Shown: piece by piece, positions 54,895 to 64,000 of the stretch
How the letters are laid out: each line of letters begins with the position of its first letter
How positions within the stretch are numbered: the first letter of the stretch is position 1
Assembly (NCBI RefSeq): GCF_902726545.1
Contig: NZ_CACVAD010000021.1
Span: forward strand, 1-64,000
Direction: 5' to 3'
Length of the DNA: 64,000 nucleotides
DNA from: Yersinia artesiana
GTDB lineage: Bacteria > Pseudomonadota > Gammaproteobacteria > Enterobacterales > Enterobacteriaceae
The notes under the pieces: model-generated
The model's database searches: none
What the model saw: the letters and a program-made list of their open reading frames with translations, nothing else
What the model was told of the DNA's origin: nothing
Made by a program: the position numbers and the translations under genes

Positions 54895-56172
54895 ATGTTG
54901 CTGCGTTTATATCAGGTACTACTCTACCTTATTCAACCTCTGATTTGGCTGCGATTGCTGTTACGTAGCCGTAAAGCCCCCGCTTACCGCAAGCGCTGGG
55001 GGGAACGTTATGGTTTTTGTGCTGGTAAAGTTGTTGCTGGCGGTATCATGCTGCATTCAGTTTCAGTTGGTGAAACACTGGCTGCTATCCCATTAGTCAG
55101 AGCATTACGCCATCGCTACCCGTCATTGCCCATTACCGTGACCACCATGACACCAACGGGTTCTGAGCGTGTCCAGTCCGCATTTGGCAACGATGTTCAC
55201 CACGTTTATCTGCCTTATGACCTTCCAGGCTCCGTAAACCGTTTTCTTGATCAGGTGAATCCCAAGTTAGTCATCATCATGGAAACTGAATTGTGGCCAA
55301 ACCTCATTAATGCACTACACCGTCGCAAAATACCTTTAGTGATTGCCAATGCGCGCCTTTCTGCCCGTTCCGCCGCTGGTTACAAAAAGATCGGTAGCTT
55401 TATCCGTAACATGCTGCAACGGATCACACTGATTGCCGCGCAAAATCAAGAAGATGGCGACCGCTTTATTGAGTTGGGCCTAAAGCGTTCACAACTGACG
55501 GTTACCGGTAGCCTGAAGTTCGATATCTCTGTAACACCTGAATTAGCCGCCAGAGCCGTCACATTACGCCGCCAGTGGGCACCACATAGACCGGTTTGGA
55601 TAGCAACCAGTACCCACGACGGCGAAGAAACTATCTTGCTGGAAGCCCATCGCCAATTATTGCAGCAGTTCCCGACATTGCTGCTTATTCTGGTGCCACG
55701 CCACCCAGAACGCTTCCCGAAAGCGATTGAATTAACACAAAAAGCAGGGCTGAGTTACACATTACGTAGCAAAGGCGAAGTGCCTTCAAGCAGCACACAA
55801 GTGGTGATCGGCGATACTATGGGCGAGCTGATGCTGCTATACGGTATTGCTGATTTAGCTTTTGTTGGCGGCAGCCTGGTTGAGCGCGGCGGTCATAATC
55901 CACTGGAAGCGGCGGCGCATGCCATCCCAGTGTTGATGGGGCCACATACATTCAACTTTAAGGATATCTGCGCCAAGCTGGAACAAGCCGAAGGGTTGAT
56001 TACGGTAACCGATACCCTGTCGCTGGTGAAAGAAATCACCCTGCTACTCACGGATGAAGATTGTCGCCTCTATTATGGTCGCCATGCGGTTGATGTATTG
56101 CATGAAAACCAGGGCGCGCTGCAACGGTTATTACACTTGCTGGAGCCTTATCTACCACAACGGAGCCACTAA
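54895..56172 (+). CDS. waaA: Kdo transferase
   Basis: Bifunctional GT30 enzyme transferring two Kdo residues from CMP-Kdo to lipid IVA. An N-terminal membrane anchor (LYQVLLYLIQPLIWLRLLL) precedes a two-lobe GT-B fold with HSVSVGETLAA carrying the catalytic Glu, IMETELWPN and GGSLVERGGHNPLEAA. From ATG 54895 it has 425 residues, the E. coli length; the in-frame upstream extension is not conserved. It directly abuts waaE. Confidence 0.97.
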   Translation: MLLRLYQVLLYLIQPLIWLRLLLRSRKAPAYRKRWGERYGFCAGKVVAGGIMLHSVSVGETLAAIPLVRALRHRYPSLPITVTTMTPTGSERVQSAFGNDVHHVYLPYDLPGSVNRFLDQVNPKLVIIMETELWPNLINALHRRKIPLVIANARLSARSAAGYKKIGSFIRNMLQRITLIAAQNQEDGDRFIELGLKRSQLTVTGSLKFDISVTPELAARAVTLRRQWAPHRPVWIATSTHDGEETILLEAHRQLLQQFPTLLLILVPRHPERFPKAIELTQKAGLSYTLRSKGEVPSSSTQVVIGDTMGELMLLYGIADLAFVGGSLVERGGHNPLEAAAHAIPVLMGPHTFNFKDICAKLEQAEGLITVTDTLSLVKEITLLLTDEDCRLYYGRHAVDVLHENQGALQRLLHLLEPYLPQRSH

Positions 56173-57434
<1,262 letters not shown>

Positions 57435-57436
57435 AA

Positions 57437-58246
57437 TTAATGCTGGCAGTGGCGGCAAAAAAAGGTGCTGCGCTGCCCATGTTTTGCAATTTCAATCACA
57501 TTGCCACAGCGTCGACATAGCTCTCCTGCCCGCCCGTATACCTGTAATTCTTGCGCGAAATAACCCGGTTTACCATCTGACTGTAAAAAATCGCGCAATG
57601 TGGTGCCACCCTGCTCAATAGAGTGCAATAGCACAGCTTTGATTGTTGCCACCAGCTCTGTTATCTCGGTTTTGGTTAATGAACCGGCTGCGCGTTCCGG
57701 CAGAATACCCGCCGTGAATAGCGACTCACTGGCATAGATGTTGCCAACCCCAACTACTATCTTGTTATCCATTAGCCACTGTTTAACTACAGTGCGTTTA
57801 TTGCGTGACTTTTCAAACAGATATTCAGAGGTAAATTCATCACTCAAGGGTTCTGGCCCTAAATGGGCTAATACATTGCTTGTTTCAAGGTCTTTTGCCC
57901 ATAACCAGGCACCAAAGCGGCGCGGATCGGTATAACGCAGTATTTTGCCATTACTGATAACCAAATCGACGTGATCGTGTTTTTCGGCTTCGGTTTCTTC
58001 TGGCAAAATGCGCAGGCTACCTGACATCCCCAGATGCACGATAATCCAGCCGGTTTTCAGTTCTATCAGTAAATATTTAGCTCTGCGTTGGACACTTAAC
58101 ACCAGTTGATCACTGAGTGCGAGGATTTCATCGGAAACCGGCCAGCGTAAACGGGCATTTCTAACCACGGCGTAAAGGATAGTTTGACCGACAAGATAAG
58201 GTTCGATCCCGCGTCGGCTGGTTTCAACTTCTGGTAATTCAGGCAT
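57437..58246 (-). CDS. mutM: Formamidopyrimidine-DNA glycosylase
   Basis: Removes 8-oxoguanine and ring-opened purines, then nicks by beta/delta elimination. The protein has 269 residues. The catalytic N-terminus [13 protein letters not shown] carries P2 and E3, and the C-terminal zinc finger (CRRCG then FCRHC) follows. It lies downstream of rpmBG, as in E. coli, but behind a terminator. Confidence 0.97.
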   Translation of the reverse strand: MPELPEVETSRRGIEPYLVGQTILYAVVRNARLRWPVSDEILALSDQLVLSVQRRAKYLLIELKTGWIIVHLGMSGSLRILPEETEAEKHDHVDLVISNGKILRYTDPRRFGAWLWAKDLETSNVLAHLGPEPLSDEFTSEYLFEKSRNKRTVVKQWLMDNKIVVGVGNIYASESLFTAGILPERAAGSLTKTEITELVATIKAVLLHSIEQGGTTLRDFLQSDGKPGYFAQELQVYGRAGELCRRCGNVIEIAKHGQRSTFFCRHCQH

Positions 58247-58285
58247 ATAACCTCCCTAAACGTATCTCACTGGACTTTATATAAT

Positions 58286-58314
58286 AAAAAACCCGGCCGA
58301 AGCCGGGTTTTCTT
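58286..58314. terminator. rpmBG terminator
   Basis: ACCCGGC (58291-58297) pairs with GCCGGGT (58302-58308), with A and T runs on both sides. On the minus strand it is followed by TTTTTTATTAT, ending rpmBG before mutM. Confidence 0.9.
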
Positions 58315-58332
58315 AATCCGCTAAAATTAAAA

Positions 58333-58503
<171 letters not shown>

Positions 58504-58511
58504 TCAGTTCC

Positions 58512-58769
<258 letters not shown>

Positions 58770-58813
58770 TCAGCTCGAGCTTCGTATAGGATTTGGCCGC
58801 CTCGTCAGGCTTT

Positions 58814-58905
58814 AGAGCCCATCTCAGCAAATTCACTGAGAAGACTCACTGTCATCAGGTCAGAAACCCCTGTCACCAGGCTATAAACCTGCTGAGATAG
58901 GCTCT
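58814..58905. repeat. Long-armed inverted repeat upstream of rpmB
   Basis: AGAGCCCATCTCAGCA (58814-58829) and TGCTGAGATAGGCTCT (58890-58905) pair at 15 of 16 positions. The loop holds the direct repeats CTGTCATCAGG and CTGTCACCAGG. It lies 66 bases upstream of rpmB, so it may be part of the rpmB leader or promoter, or a dispersed palindrome. Confidence 0.65.
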
Positions 58906-59011
58906 TCACGCCAAACCCAAGATTCTCAAAGGTGGCGTAGTATACGCTCTGAAGCGTAAGTGCTCAAGTCCCGAACAGCTAAAGATCCAGAAAGGATCAA
59001 TTATTATTGCT

Positions 59012-59680
59012 CTAAAGCCATCCCCGTTCAGCAAATGAGACACATTCACCCCGGCCAACCACTAAATGATCGAGCACACGAATATCCAATAATGAACAGG
59101 CTTTTATCACCTGCGTAGTCATCAAACGGTCGGCTTGGCTCGGTTCAGCCTTACCCGAAGGGTGATTATGCGCTAGAATCAGCGCGGCGGCATTAACCTT
59201 AAGCGCTTCACGCACAATTTCCCTCGGATGAATCTCAACGCTACTGATGGTACCAGTAAACATCTCCTCATGGCGAATAACACGATGCTGGTTATCCAAA
59301 AACATCACTAAAAAAATTTCTCGTTCGCGATGGGAAAGAATATTTTGTAGAAACTTTTGGGTTATCTCAGGATTTTGCAGAACACTTTCCTGCATCAAGT
59401 GGGATGAAAAACAGCGGCCAGCCAGTTCTGCAATAGCCTGAATCTGGCTATATTTCGAAACACCAATCCCTTTTTTGCCACATAATGCCTGATAATCCGC
59501 AGATATCAGCCCATAAAGTGAACCGAACTCTTCAATCAAATACTCAGCCATCTGCATGACATGCATTCCCGGAATACCTGTGCGCAGAAAAATAGCGAGC
59601 AACTCGGCATCTGTCAGTACCGCAGCACCATATTTAAGTAATTTTTCCCTTGGGGCAACCTGCCCATACCACTCTTCCAT
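59012..59680 (-). CDS. radC: RadC-family JAB domain protein
   Basis: Protein of 222 residues. An N-terminal helix-hairpin-helix-like region precedes a C-terminal JAB/MPN metalloprotease-like domain with the JAMM motif [14 protein letters not shown]. The historic DNA-repair role is doubtful; the actual function is not settled. It lies between rpmB and coaBC, as in E. coli. Confidence 0.94.
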   Translation of the reverse strand: MEEWYGQVAPREKLLKYGAAVLTDAELLAIFLRTGIPGMHVMQMAEYLIEEFGSLYGLISADYQALCGKKGIGVSKYSQIQAIAELAGRCFSSHLMQESVLQNPEITQKFLQNILSHREREIFLVMFLDNQHRVIRHEEMFTGTISSVEIHPREIVREALKVNAAALILAHNHPSGKAEPSQADRLMTTQVIKACSLLDIRVLDHLVVGRGECVSFAERGWL

Positions 59681-59872
59681 CCCTTGTCCCCGTTATTCCT
59701 AAACCCCGTGGGCAGCATGCCACAAGACTTTCCTCGCGACTAAGTTGTCGTGAGTTGCATGCGTAACGTCTCGCAAAATTGACGATTGCTGGCATCAGGG
59801 AACGTCCTGATAGCTAATCTACTCAATGATTATGCTAAAATATCGCCTCTTACGGCTCTCATTCGGACAATC

Positions 59873-61105
59873 ATGATGACGGGACTCTCCGGCAAACATC
59901 TTTCTGGTAAAAAGATTGTGCTCGGGATTAGCGGGGGTATCGCCGCGTATAAATCTCCTGAGCTGGTACGCCGCTTGCGCGACAGAGGCGCAGAGGTACG
60001 CGTGGTGATGACCCACGCGGCAAAAGCGTTCATTACGCCACTCACGTTGCAGGCAGTCTCGGGCTACCCCGTCTCTGATGATTTACTCGACCCAGCAGCA
60101 GAAGCCGCAATGGGCCATATTGAACTGGGTAAATGGGCAGATTTAGTCATTATGGCTCCGGCTACCGCTGATTTACTGGCCAGAGTCGCTGCTGGCATGG
60201 CCAATGATTTACTGACTACCGTTTGTCTGGCAACCGCAGCTCCTGTTGCGGCCGTGCCCGCGATGAATCAACAGATGTACCGTGCAGCGGCTACTCAGGC
60301 AAACCTACAGACGCTCGCCAGTCGTGGCATGCTGTTATGGGGGCCAGACAGCGGCAGTCAGGCTTGTGGCGATGTTGGCCCAGGTAGAATGCTAGACCCA
60401 CTAGAGATTGTCGCGCTGGCGCATGATCATTTTTCTGCAAAACAAGACTTGCAACATTTGAGTGTCATGATTACCGCCGGGCCGACGCGTGAGGCACTTG
60501 ATCCAGTGCGCTTTATCAGCAATCAAAGTTCAGGCAAGATGGGCTTCGCCATCGCTCAGGCAGCTGCTGCCAGAGGGGCAAAAGTTACTCTGGTTGCCGG
60601 GCCAGTGACGCTCGCCACTCCAGCGGGAGTGAATCGTATTGATGTTGTCAGCGCGCTAGAAATGCAGCAAACCGTCCAGAACTTAGCAGCCCAGCAGAAT
60701 ATTTTTATTTCTTGTGCTGCGGTAGCGGATTACCGCGCCGAGCAGGTTTCTGACGAGAAAATAAAAAAACAGGGCGATGAAATCACTCTTAAGTTGGTGA
60801 AAAATCCAGATATTGTCGCTGGGGTCGCTTCGATGACTAAAAAACGTCCATTTGTTGTTGGATTTGCTGCCGAAACCCAGAATGTGGAAGAATACGCGCG
60901 ACAAAAACTGGCGCGGAAGAATCTGGACCTTATTTGCGCTAATGATGTATCGCTCGCAGAGCATGGTTTTAACAGTGATACTAATGCCTTGCACCTTTTT
61001 TGGCCGACTGGCGAGAAACGTTTACCGCTCAGCGATAAGCACCTCCTCAGTCAGCGTTTAATAGACGAGATTGTCAGCCGTTATGATGAAAAAAATCGAC
61101 ATTAA
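59873..61105 (+). CDS. coaBC: Bifunctional phosphopantothenoylcysteine decarboxylase/synthetase
   Basis: Second and third steps from pantothenate to CoA. The N-terminal flavin decarboxylase (CoaC) has [14 protein letters not shown] and the PAMNQQMY active-site region. The C-terminal CoaB ligase has [24 protein letters not shown] and [17 protein letters not shown]. From ATG 59873 it has 410 residues (E. coli 406), with a short extra N-terminus; ATG 59876 follows directly. It overlaps dut by 23 bases. Confidence 0.96.
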   Translation: MMTGLSGKHLSGKKIVLGISGGIAAYKSPELVRRLRDRGAEVRVVMTHAAKAFITPLTLQAVSGYPVSDDLLDPAAEAAMGHIELGKWADLVIMAPATADLLARVAAGMANDLLTTVCLATAAPVAAVPAMNQQMYRAAATQANLQTLASRGMLLWGPDSGSQACGDVGPGRMLDPLEIVALAHDHFSAKQDLQHLSVMITAGPTREALDPVRFISNQSSGKMGFAIAQAAAARGAKVTLVAGPVTLATPAGVNRIDVVSALEMQQTVQNLAAQQNIFISCAAVADYRAEQVSDEKIKKQGDEITLKLVKNPDIVAGVASMTKKRPFVVGFAAETQNVEEYARQKLARKNLDLICANDVSLAEHGFNSDTNALHLFWPTGEKRLPLSDKHLLSQRLIDEIVSRYDEKNRH

Positions 61106-61541
61106 AATTCTGGACCCACGGGTTGGCAATGAATTTCCCTTACCAACTTATGCCACAGAAGGCTCAGCCGGCCTGGATTTACGTGCCTGTCTAAGTGAAG
61201 CCGTGGATTTACTGCCAGGGCAAACAACATTGTTACCGACAGGCTTGGCAATACATATCGGCGATAGCTCACTGGCTGCTGTTATTTTGCCGCGTTCAGG
61301 GCTCGGGCATAAACACGGTGTGGTATTAGGTAATCTGGTCGGGCTGATTGATTCTGATTATCAAGGTCAGTTAATGGTGTCCGTCTGGAACCGTGGTCAA
61401 CAGCCTTTCACTATTGAGCCTGGCGAGCGCATCGCACAAATGGTGTTTGTTCCTGTTGTACAAGCAGAATTCAATCTGGTTGAAGATTTTGATCTTAGTG
61501 AACGTGGTACCGGTGGTTTTGGTCATTCTGGACGCCAATAA
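61083..61541 (+). CDS. dut: dUTPase
   Basis: Trimeric enzyme hydrolysing dUTP to dUMP, keeping uracil out of DNA and supplying thymidylate synthesis. The protein has 152 residues from the ATGATG at 61083, inside the coaBC 3' end. The five dUTPase motifs are visible: [37 protein letters not shown], and C-terminal [11 protein letters not shown]. Confidence 0.97.
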   Translation: MMKKIDIKILDPRVGNEFPLPTYATEGSAGLDLRACLSEAVDLLPGQTTLLPTGLAIHIGDSSLAAVILPRSGLGHKHGVVLGNLVGLIDSDYQGQLMVSVWNRGQQPFTIEPGERIAQMVFVPVVQAEFNLVEDFDLSERGTGGFGHSGRQ

Positions 61542-61661
61542 CCTACCCTAGACCTCAATACCGTAAAAAAGCTATCACATAAGCCGCCGGGGCCTGACCT
61601 TAGTGCGGCCGGTATTTGGGTTTTTGTTATTAAGTCATTTTTAGCAAGGGTCTACTCGGAC

Positions 61662-62258
61662 ATGGCAGAAAAAGAAAATACGAAAAGGAACAGGCGCGAG
61701 GAAATTTTGCAGGCTTTAGCGCAAATGCTGGAATCCAGCGACGGCAGCCAACGCATTACTACCGCCAAACTCGCCGCAAATGTGGGGGTTTCGGAAGCAG
61801 CGCTTTATCGTCATTTCCCCAGTAAAACGCGGATGTTTGATAGCCTGATCGAGTTTATTGAAGACAGTCTGATGTCCCGCATCAATTTGATTCTGCAAGA
61901 TGAAAAAGAGACATTTAATCGCCTCCGGTTGATCCTGCTACTGGTATTGGGGTTTGCAGAACGCAATCCAGGTCTGACTCGCATCATGACCGGGCATGCA
62001 TTGATGTTCGAGCAAGACCGCTTGCAAGGGCGCATTAACCAGTTGTTTGAGCGAATTGAAGTACAGCTACGTCAGGTTCTGCGTGAGAAAAAACTGCGCG
62101 ATGGGCAAGGTTTTATTCATGATGAAACCCTACTGGCAACACAGCTACTGGCGTTTTGTGAAGGGATGCTCTCACGTTTTGTTCGTTCGGAGTTTCGCTA
62201 CCGGCCGACGCAAGAATTTGATGCTCGTTGGCCTCTGATTGTGGCTCAATTGCAATAA
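61662..62258 (+). CDS. slmA: Nucleoid occlusion factor SlmA
   Basis: TetR-family DNA-binding protein that blocks Z-ring assembly over the nucleoid by acting on FtsZ. The protein has 198 residues. The helix-turn-helix [20 protein letters not shown] is at about 32-51, with the TetR all-alpha C-terminal domain after it. It follows dut, as in E. coli, and is followed by a terminator. Confidence 0.97.
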   Translation: MAEKENTKRNRREEILQALAQMLESSDGSQRITTAKLAANVGVSEAALYRHFPSKTRMFDSLIEFIEDSLMSRINLILQDEKETFNRLRLILLLVLGFAERNPGLTRIMTGHALMFEQDRLQGRINQLFERIEVQLRQVLREKKLRDGQGFIHDETLLATQLLAFCEGMLSRFVRSEFRYRPTQEFDARWPLIVAQLQ

Positions 62259-62286
62259 ACTCAATTTAAGTTGAGCTTAAAATTAT

Positions 62287-62313
62287 ATAAAAAGGGCCAA
62301 ATGGCCCTTTTTT
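62287..62313. terminator. Bidirectional terminator slmA/pyrE
   Basis: AAAGGGCC (62291-62298) pairs with GGCCCTTT (62303-62310), with A and T runs on both sides, between the converging slmA and pyrE. Confidence 0.9.
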
Positions 62314-62334
62314 GTATTATTGATTTAGGAAATC

Positions 62335-62976
62335 TTAAACGCCGTACTGTTCGCGGTAGTGGCGTATTGCTGCCAAATGATCGGCCATTTCTGGTTTCTC
62401 TTCCAGATAACTGATCACATCATTAAGTGTCACAATCGCAATCACTTTGCAGTGATAATCACGCTCCACTTCCTGAATCGCAGATATCTCACCACGGCCA
62501 CGTTCCTGACGGTCTAATGAAATCATCACACCAGCCAGCGTCGCGCCCTGTGCATTGATAATCTCCATTGATTCACGGATGGCAGTACCTGCGGTTATCA
62601 CATCATCCACCAGCATAACTCGGCCTTGTAACGGGCTTCCTACCAGGCTGCCGCCTTCACCGTGATCTTTCGCTTCTTTGCGATTAAAGCAGTAAGGCAC
62701 ATCTCGCTCATGGTGCTCTGCCAATGCAACCGCGGTGGTGGTGGCAATAGGAATACCTTTATAGGCTGGCCCAAATAAGAGATCGAATTCCACGCCACAA
62801 TCCATTAATGCCGCAGCATAAAAGCGCCCGAGTTTTGCCAGATCAAGCCCGGTATTAAACAATCCTGCATTAAAGAAATAGGGGCTAATCCGCCCAGACT
62901 TCAGGGTAAATTCACCGAACTTCAACACCTGCTTGTTAAGCGCAAACTCGATAAACTCGCGCTGATAGGCTTTCAT
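62335..62976 (-). CDS. pyrE: Orotate phosphoribosyltransferase
   Basis: Joins orotate and PRPP to orotidine monophosphate in pyrimidine synthesis. The protein has 213 residues. The PRPP motif [12 protein letters not shown] is at about 121-132, and the flexible catalytic loop is [13 protein letters not shown]. It lies downstream of rph behind an attenuator. Confidence 0.97.
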   Translation of the reverse strand: MKAYQREFIEFALNKQVLKFGEFTLKSGRISPYFFNAGLFNTGLDLAKLGRFYAAALMDCGVEFDLLFGPAYKGIPIATTTAVALAEHHERDVPYCFNRKEAKDHGEGGSLVGSPLQGRVMLVDDVITAGTAIRESMEIINAQGATLAGVMISLDRQERGRGEISAIQEVERDYHCKVIAIVTLNDVISYLEEKPEMADHLAAIRHYREQYGV

Positions 62977-63093
62977 TGGTACCTCTCCTCTCCAGATTGT
63001 GACCGCTTTCGTTAATCACTATGTTTATTAATTTGCTACACCGCAAACCTGATTCACTGCTTCTATCTGTGCATAACTTATTGGTAAGCGGGC

Positions 63094-63120
63094 AAAAAAA
63101 AGGCGACTACCAAGTCGCCT
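63094..63120 (-). terminator. pyrE attenuator
   Basis: On the minus strand AGGCGACT-TGGT-AGTCGCCT is followed by eight T. It begins 7 bases after the rph stop and precedes pyrE. In E. coli this site attenuates pyrE: ribosomes translating the rph end close behind polymerase at low UTP prevent termination. Confidence 0.92.
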
Positions 63121-63127
63121 AAATCAA

Positions 63128-63844
63128 TTATTGCTCCAACGCCGCTTTCTGCGCCTGGAAGATAGTTTCTATCCCTCCTCGAGCCAGTTTTAACAATTCC
63201 AGTAACTCTTCATGGCTAAACGGTTCGCCTTCTGCGGTGCCTTGCACCTCAATCATTCGGCCATCTTCCATCATCACCACGTTCATATCTGTTTCTGCCG
63301 CAGAGTCCTCTACGTATTCCAAATCGCAAAGGGCTTCACCTTTAACGATACCAACAGAAACTGCCGCAACCAGCCCTTTCATCGGGTTCGCTTTCAATTT
63401 ACCACTGGCTACCAGCTTATTCAGTGCGTCGGCTAAAGCCACGCAAGCACCACTGATGGAGGCAGTACGAGTGCCGCCATCCGCCTGCAACACATCGCAG
63501 TCTAAAGTGATAGTGAATTCACCTAACTTCTTCAAATCTACTGCCGCACGCAAAGAGCGAGCTATCAGACGTTGAATTTCTAAAGTGCGGCCGCCTTGCT
63601 TGCCTTTTGCGGCTTCGCGCGCATTACGGCTGTGGGTCGAACGCGGTAACATGCCATATTCAGCGGTTATCCAACCCTGGCCCTGGCCTTTCAGAAAGCG
63701 CGGAACACCCTCTTCAACCGTGGCGGTGCACAATACTTTGGTATCGCCAAACTCAACCAACACTGAACCTTCAGCGTGTTTCGTGTAATTACGGGTCAGG
63801 GTCAATGGGCGGACTTGTTGTGCTGCTCGGTCTGCTGGACGCAT
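63128..63844 (-). CDS. rph: Ribonuclease PH
   Basis: Phosphorolytic 3'-5' exoribonuclease trimming tRNA 3' ends. The full-length 238 residues are intact, unlike the frameshifted allele of E. coli K-12. It begins [16 protein letters not shown] and contains [16 protein letters not shown] and [16 protein letters not shown]. An intact rph end keeps the coupling needed for pyrE attenuation. Confidence 0.97.
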   Translation of the reverse strand: MRPADRAAQQVRPLTLTRNYTKHAEGSVLVEFGDTKVLCTATVEEGVPRFLKGQGQGWITAEYGMLPRSTHSRNAREAAKGKQGGRTLEIQRLIARSLRAAVDLKKLGEFTITLDCDVLQADGGTRTASISGACVALADALNKLVASGKLKANPMKGLVAAVSVGIVKGEALCDLEYVEDSAAETDMNVVMMEDGRMIEVQGTAEGEPFSHEELLELLKLARGGIETIFQAQKAALEQ

Positions 63845-63970
63845 GGGCTTTCTCCGGCTTTAAATCGATATTGGTCGCGCATTATACGGCCTTAGTGATG
63901 TAATGCCTATCCTGCCCGCGCCCTGGAGGCTATAATCCCCGCATCTTTTCTTTAAAACGGGTACGCAACA

Positions 63971-64000
63971 ATGATCCGCAGCATGACCGCCTACGCTCGG
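63971..64000 (+). CDS. yicC: Start of YicC-family endoribonuclease (cut by window end)
   Basis: Only ten codons are present, MIRSMTAYAR, matching the conserved YicC start (MIRSMTAYA). It is divergent from rph, as in E. coli. The product is an RNase-like stress protein in E. coli. Confidence 0.8.
   Translation, partial: MIRSMTAYAR

Overview
This window is chromosomal DNA of an enterobacterium, most likely a Yersinia species. The proteins match Escherichia coli housekeeping proteins closely and almost full length. The gene blocks (argECBH-ppc, metJBLF, priA-cytR-ftsN-hslVU-menA-rraA, glpFKX, cpxPRA, secB-gpsA-cysE, hldD-waaFC, waaA-waaE-coaD, rpmBG-mutM, coaBC-dut-slmA-pyrE-rph) follow the enterobacterial core order. 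ERIC repeats, a waaE gene between waaA and coaD, and emrD placed between glpX and fpr point to Yersinia/Serratia rather than Escherichia. The species cannot be fixed from the sequence alone.

Layout. 0.2-8 kb: arginine biosynthesis (argCBH divergent from argE, with a pair of ARG boxes) and ppc. 8.1-8.5 kb: an AT-rich orphan gene. 8.6-14 kb: the methionine regulon (metF, metBL, metJ) with MET boxes. 14-22.7 kb: rpmE, priA, cytR, ftsN, hslVU with a sigma-32-type promoter, menA, rraA. 22.7-31.9 kb: zapB, glycerol uptake and catabolism (glpFKX), emrD, fpr, yiiR, yiiQ, tpiA. 31.9-32.8 kb: a second orphan, a stand-alone papain-fold (Tox-PL-like) protein. 33-39.2 kb: sbp, pfkA, fieF and the Cpx envelope-stress module. 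39.2-48.7 kb: ada, trmL, cysE, gpsA, secB, grxC, yibN, gpmI, envC, yibQ. 48.9-57.4 kb: tdh-kbl and inner-core LPS synthesis (hldD, waaF, waaC, a 544-base AT-rich spacer, waaA, waaE) with coaD. 57.4-64 kb: mutM, rpmGB, radC, coaBC, dut, slmA, pyrE, rph and the first codons of yicC.

Almost all genes are intact core genes. The accessory content is small but distinct. It comprises two lone AT-rich genes dropped between housekeeping genes: 8076-8528, unrecognised, and 31892-32761, with a Cys-His-Asp papain-type triad resembling glutamine deamidase or protease effectors. The 3' end of the second gene runs through the tpiA terminator hairpin. Several dispersed palindromic repeats occupy intergenic sites: two ERIC copies, a likely ERIC end remnant, an inverted pair of 74-base repeats, and a 102-base palindromic element. 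Most lie between convergent genes or just after stop codons.

No tRNA, rRNA, CRISPR array, transposase gene, prophage or replication origin was seen. All functional names rest on recognising protein families by eye; no database search was run.
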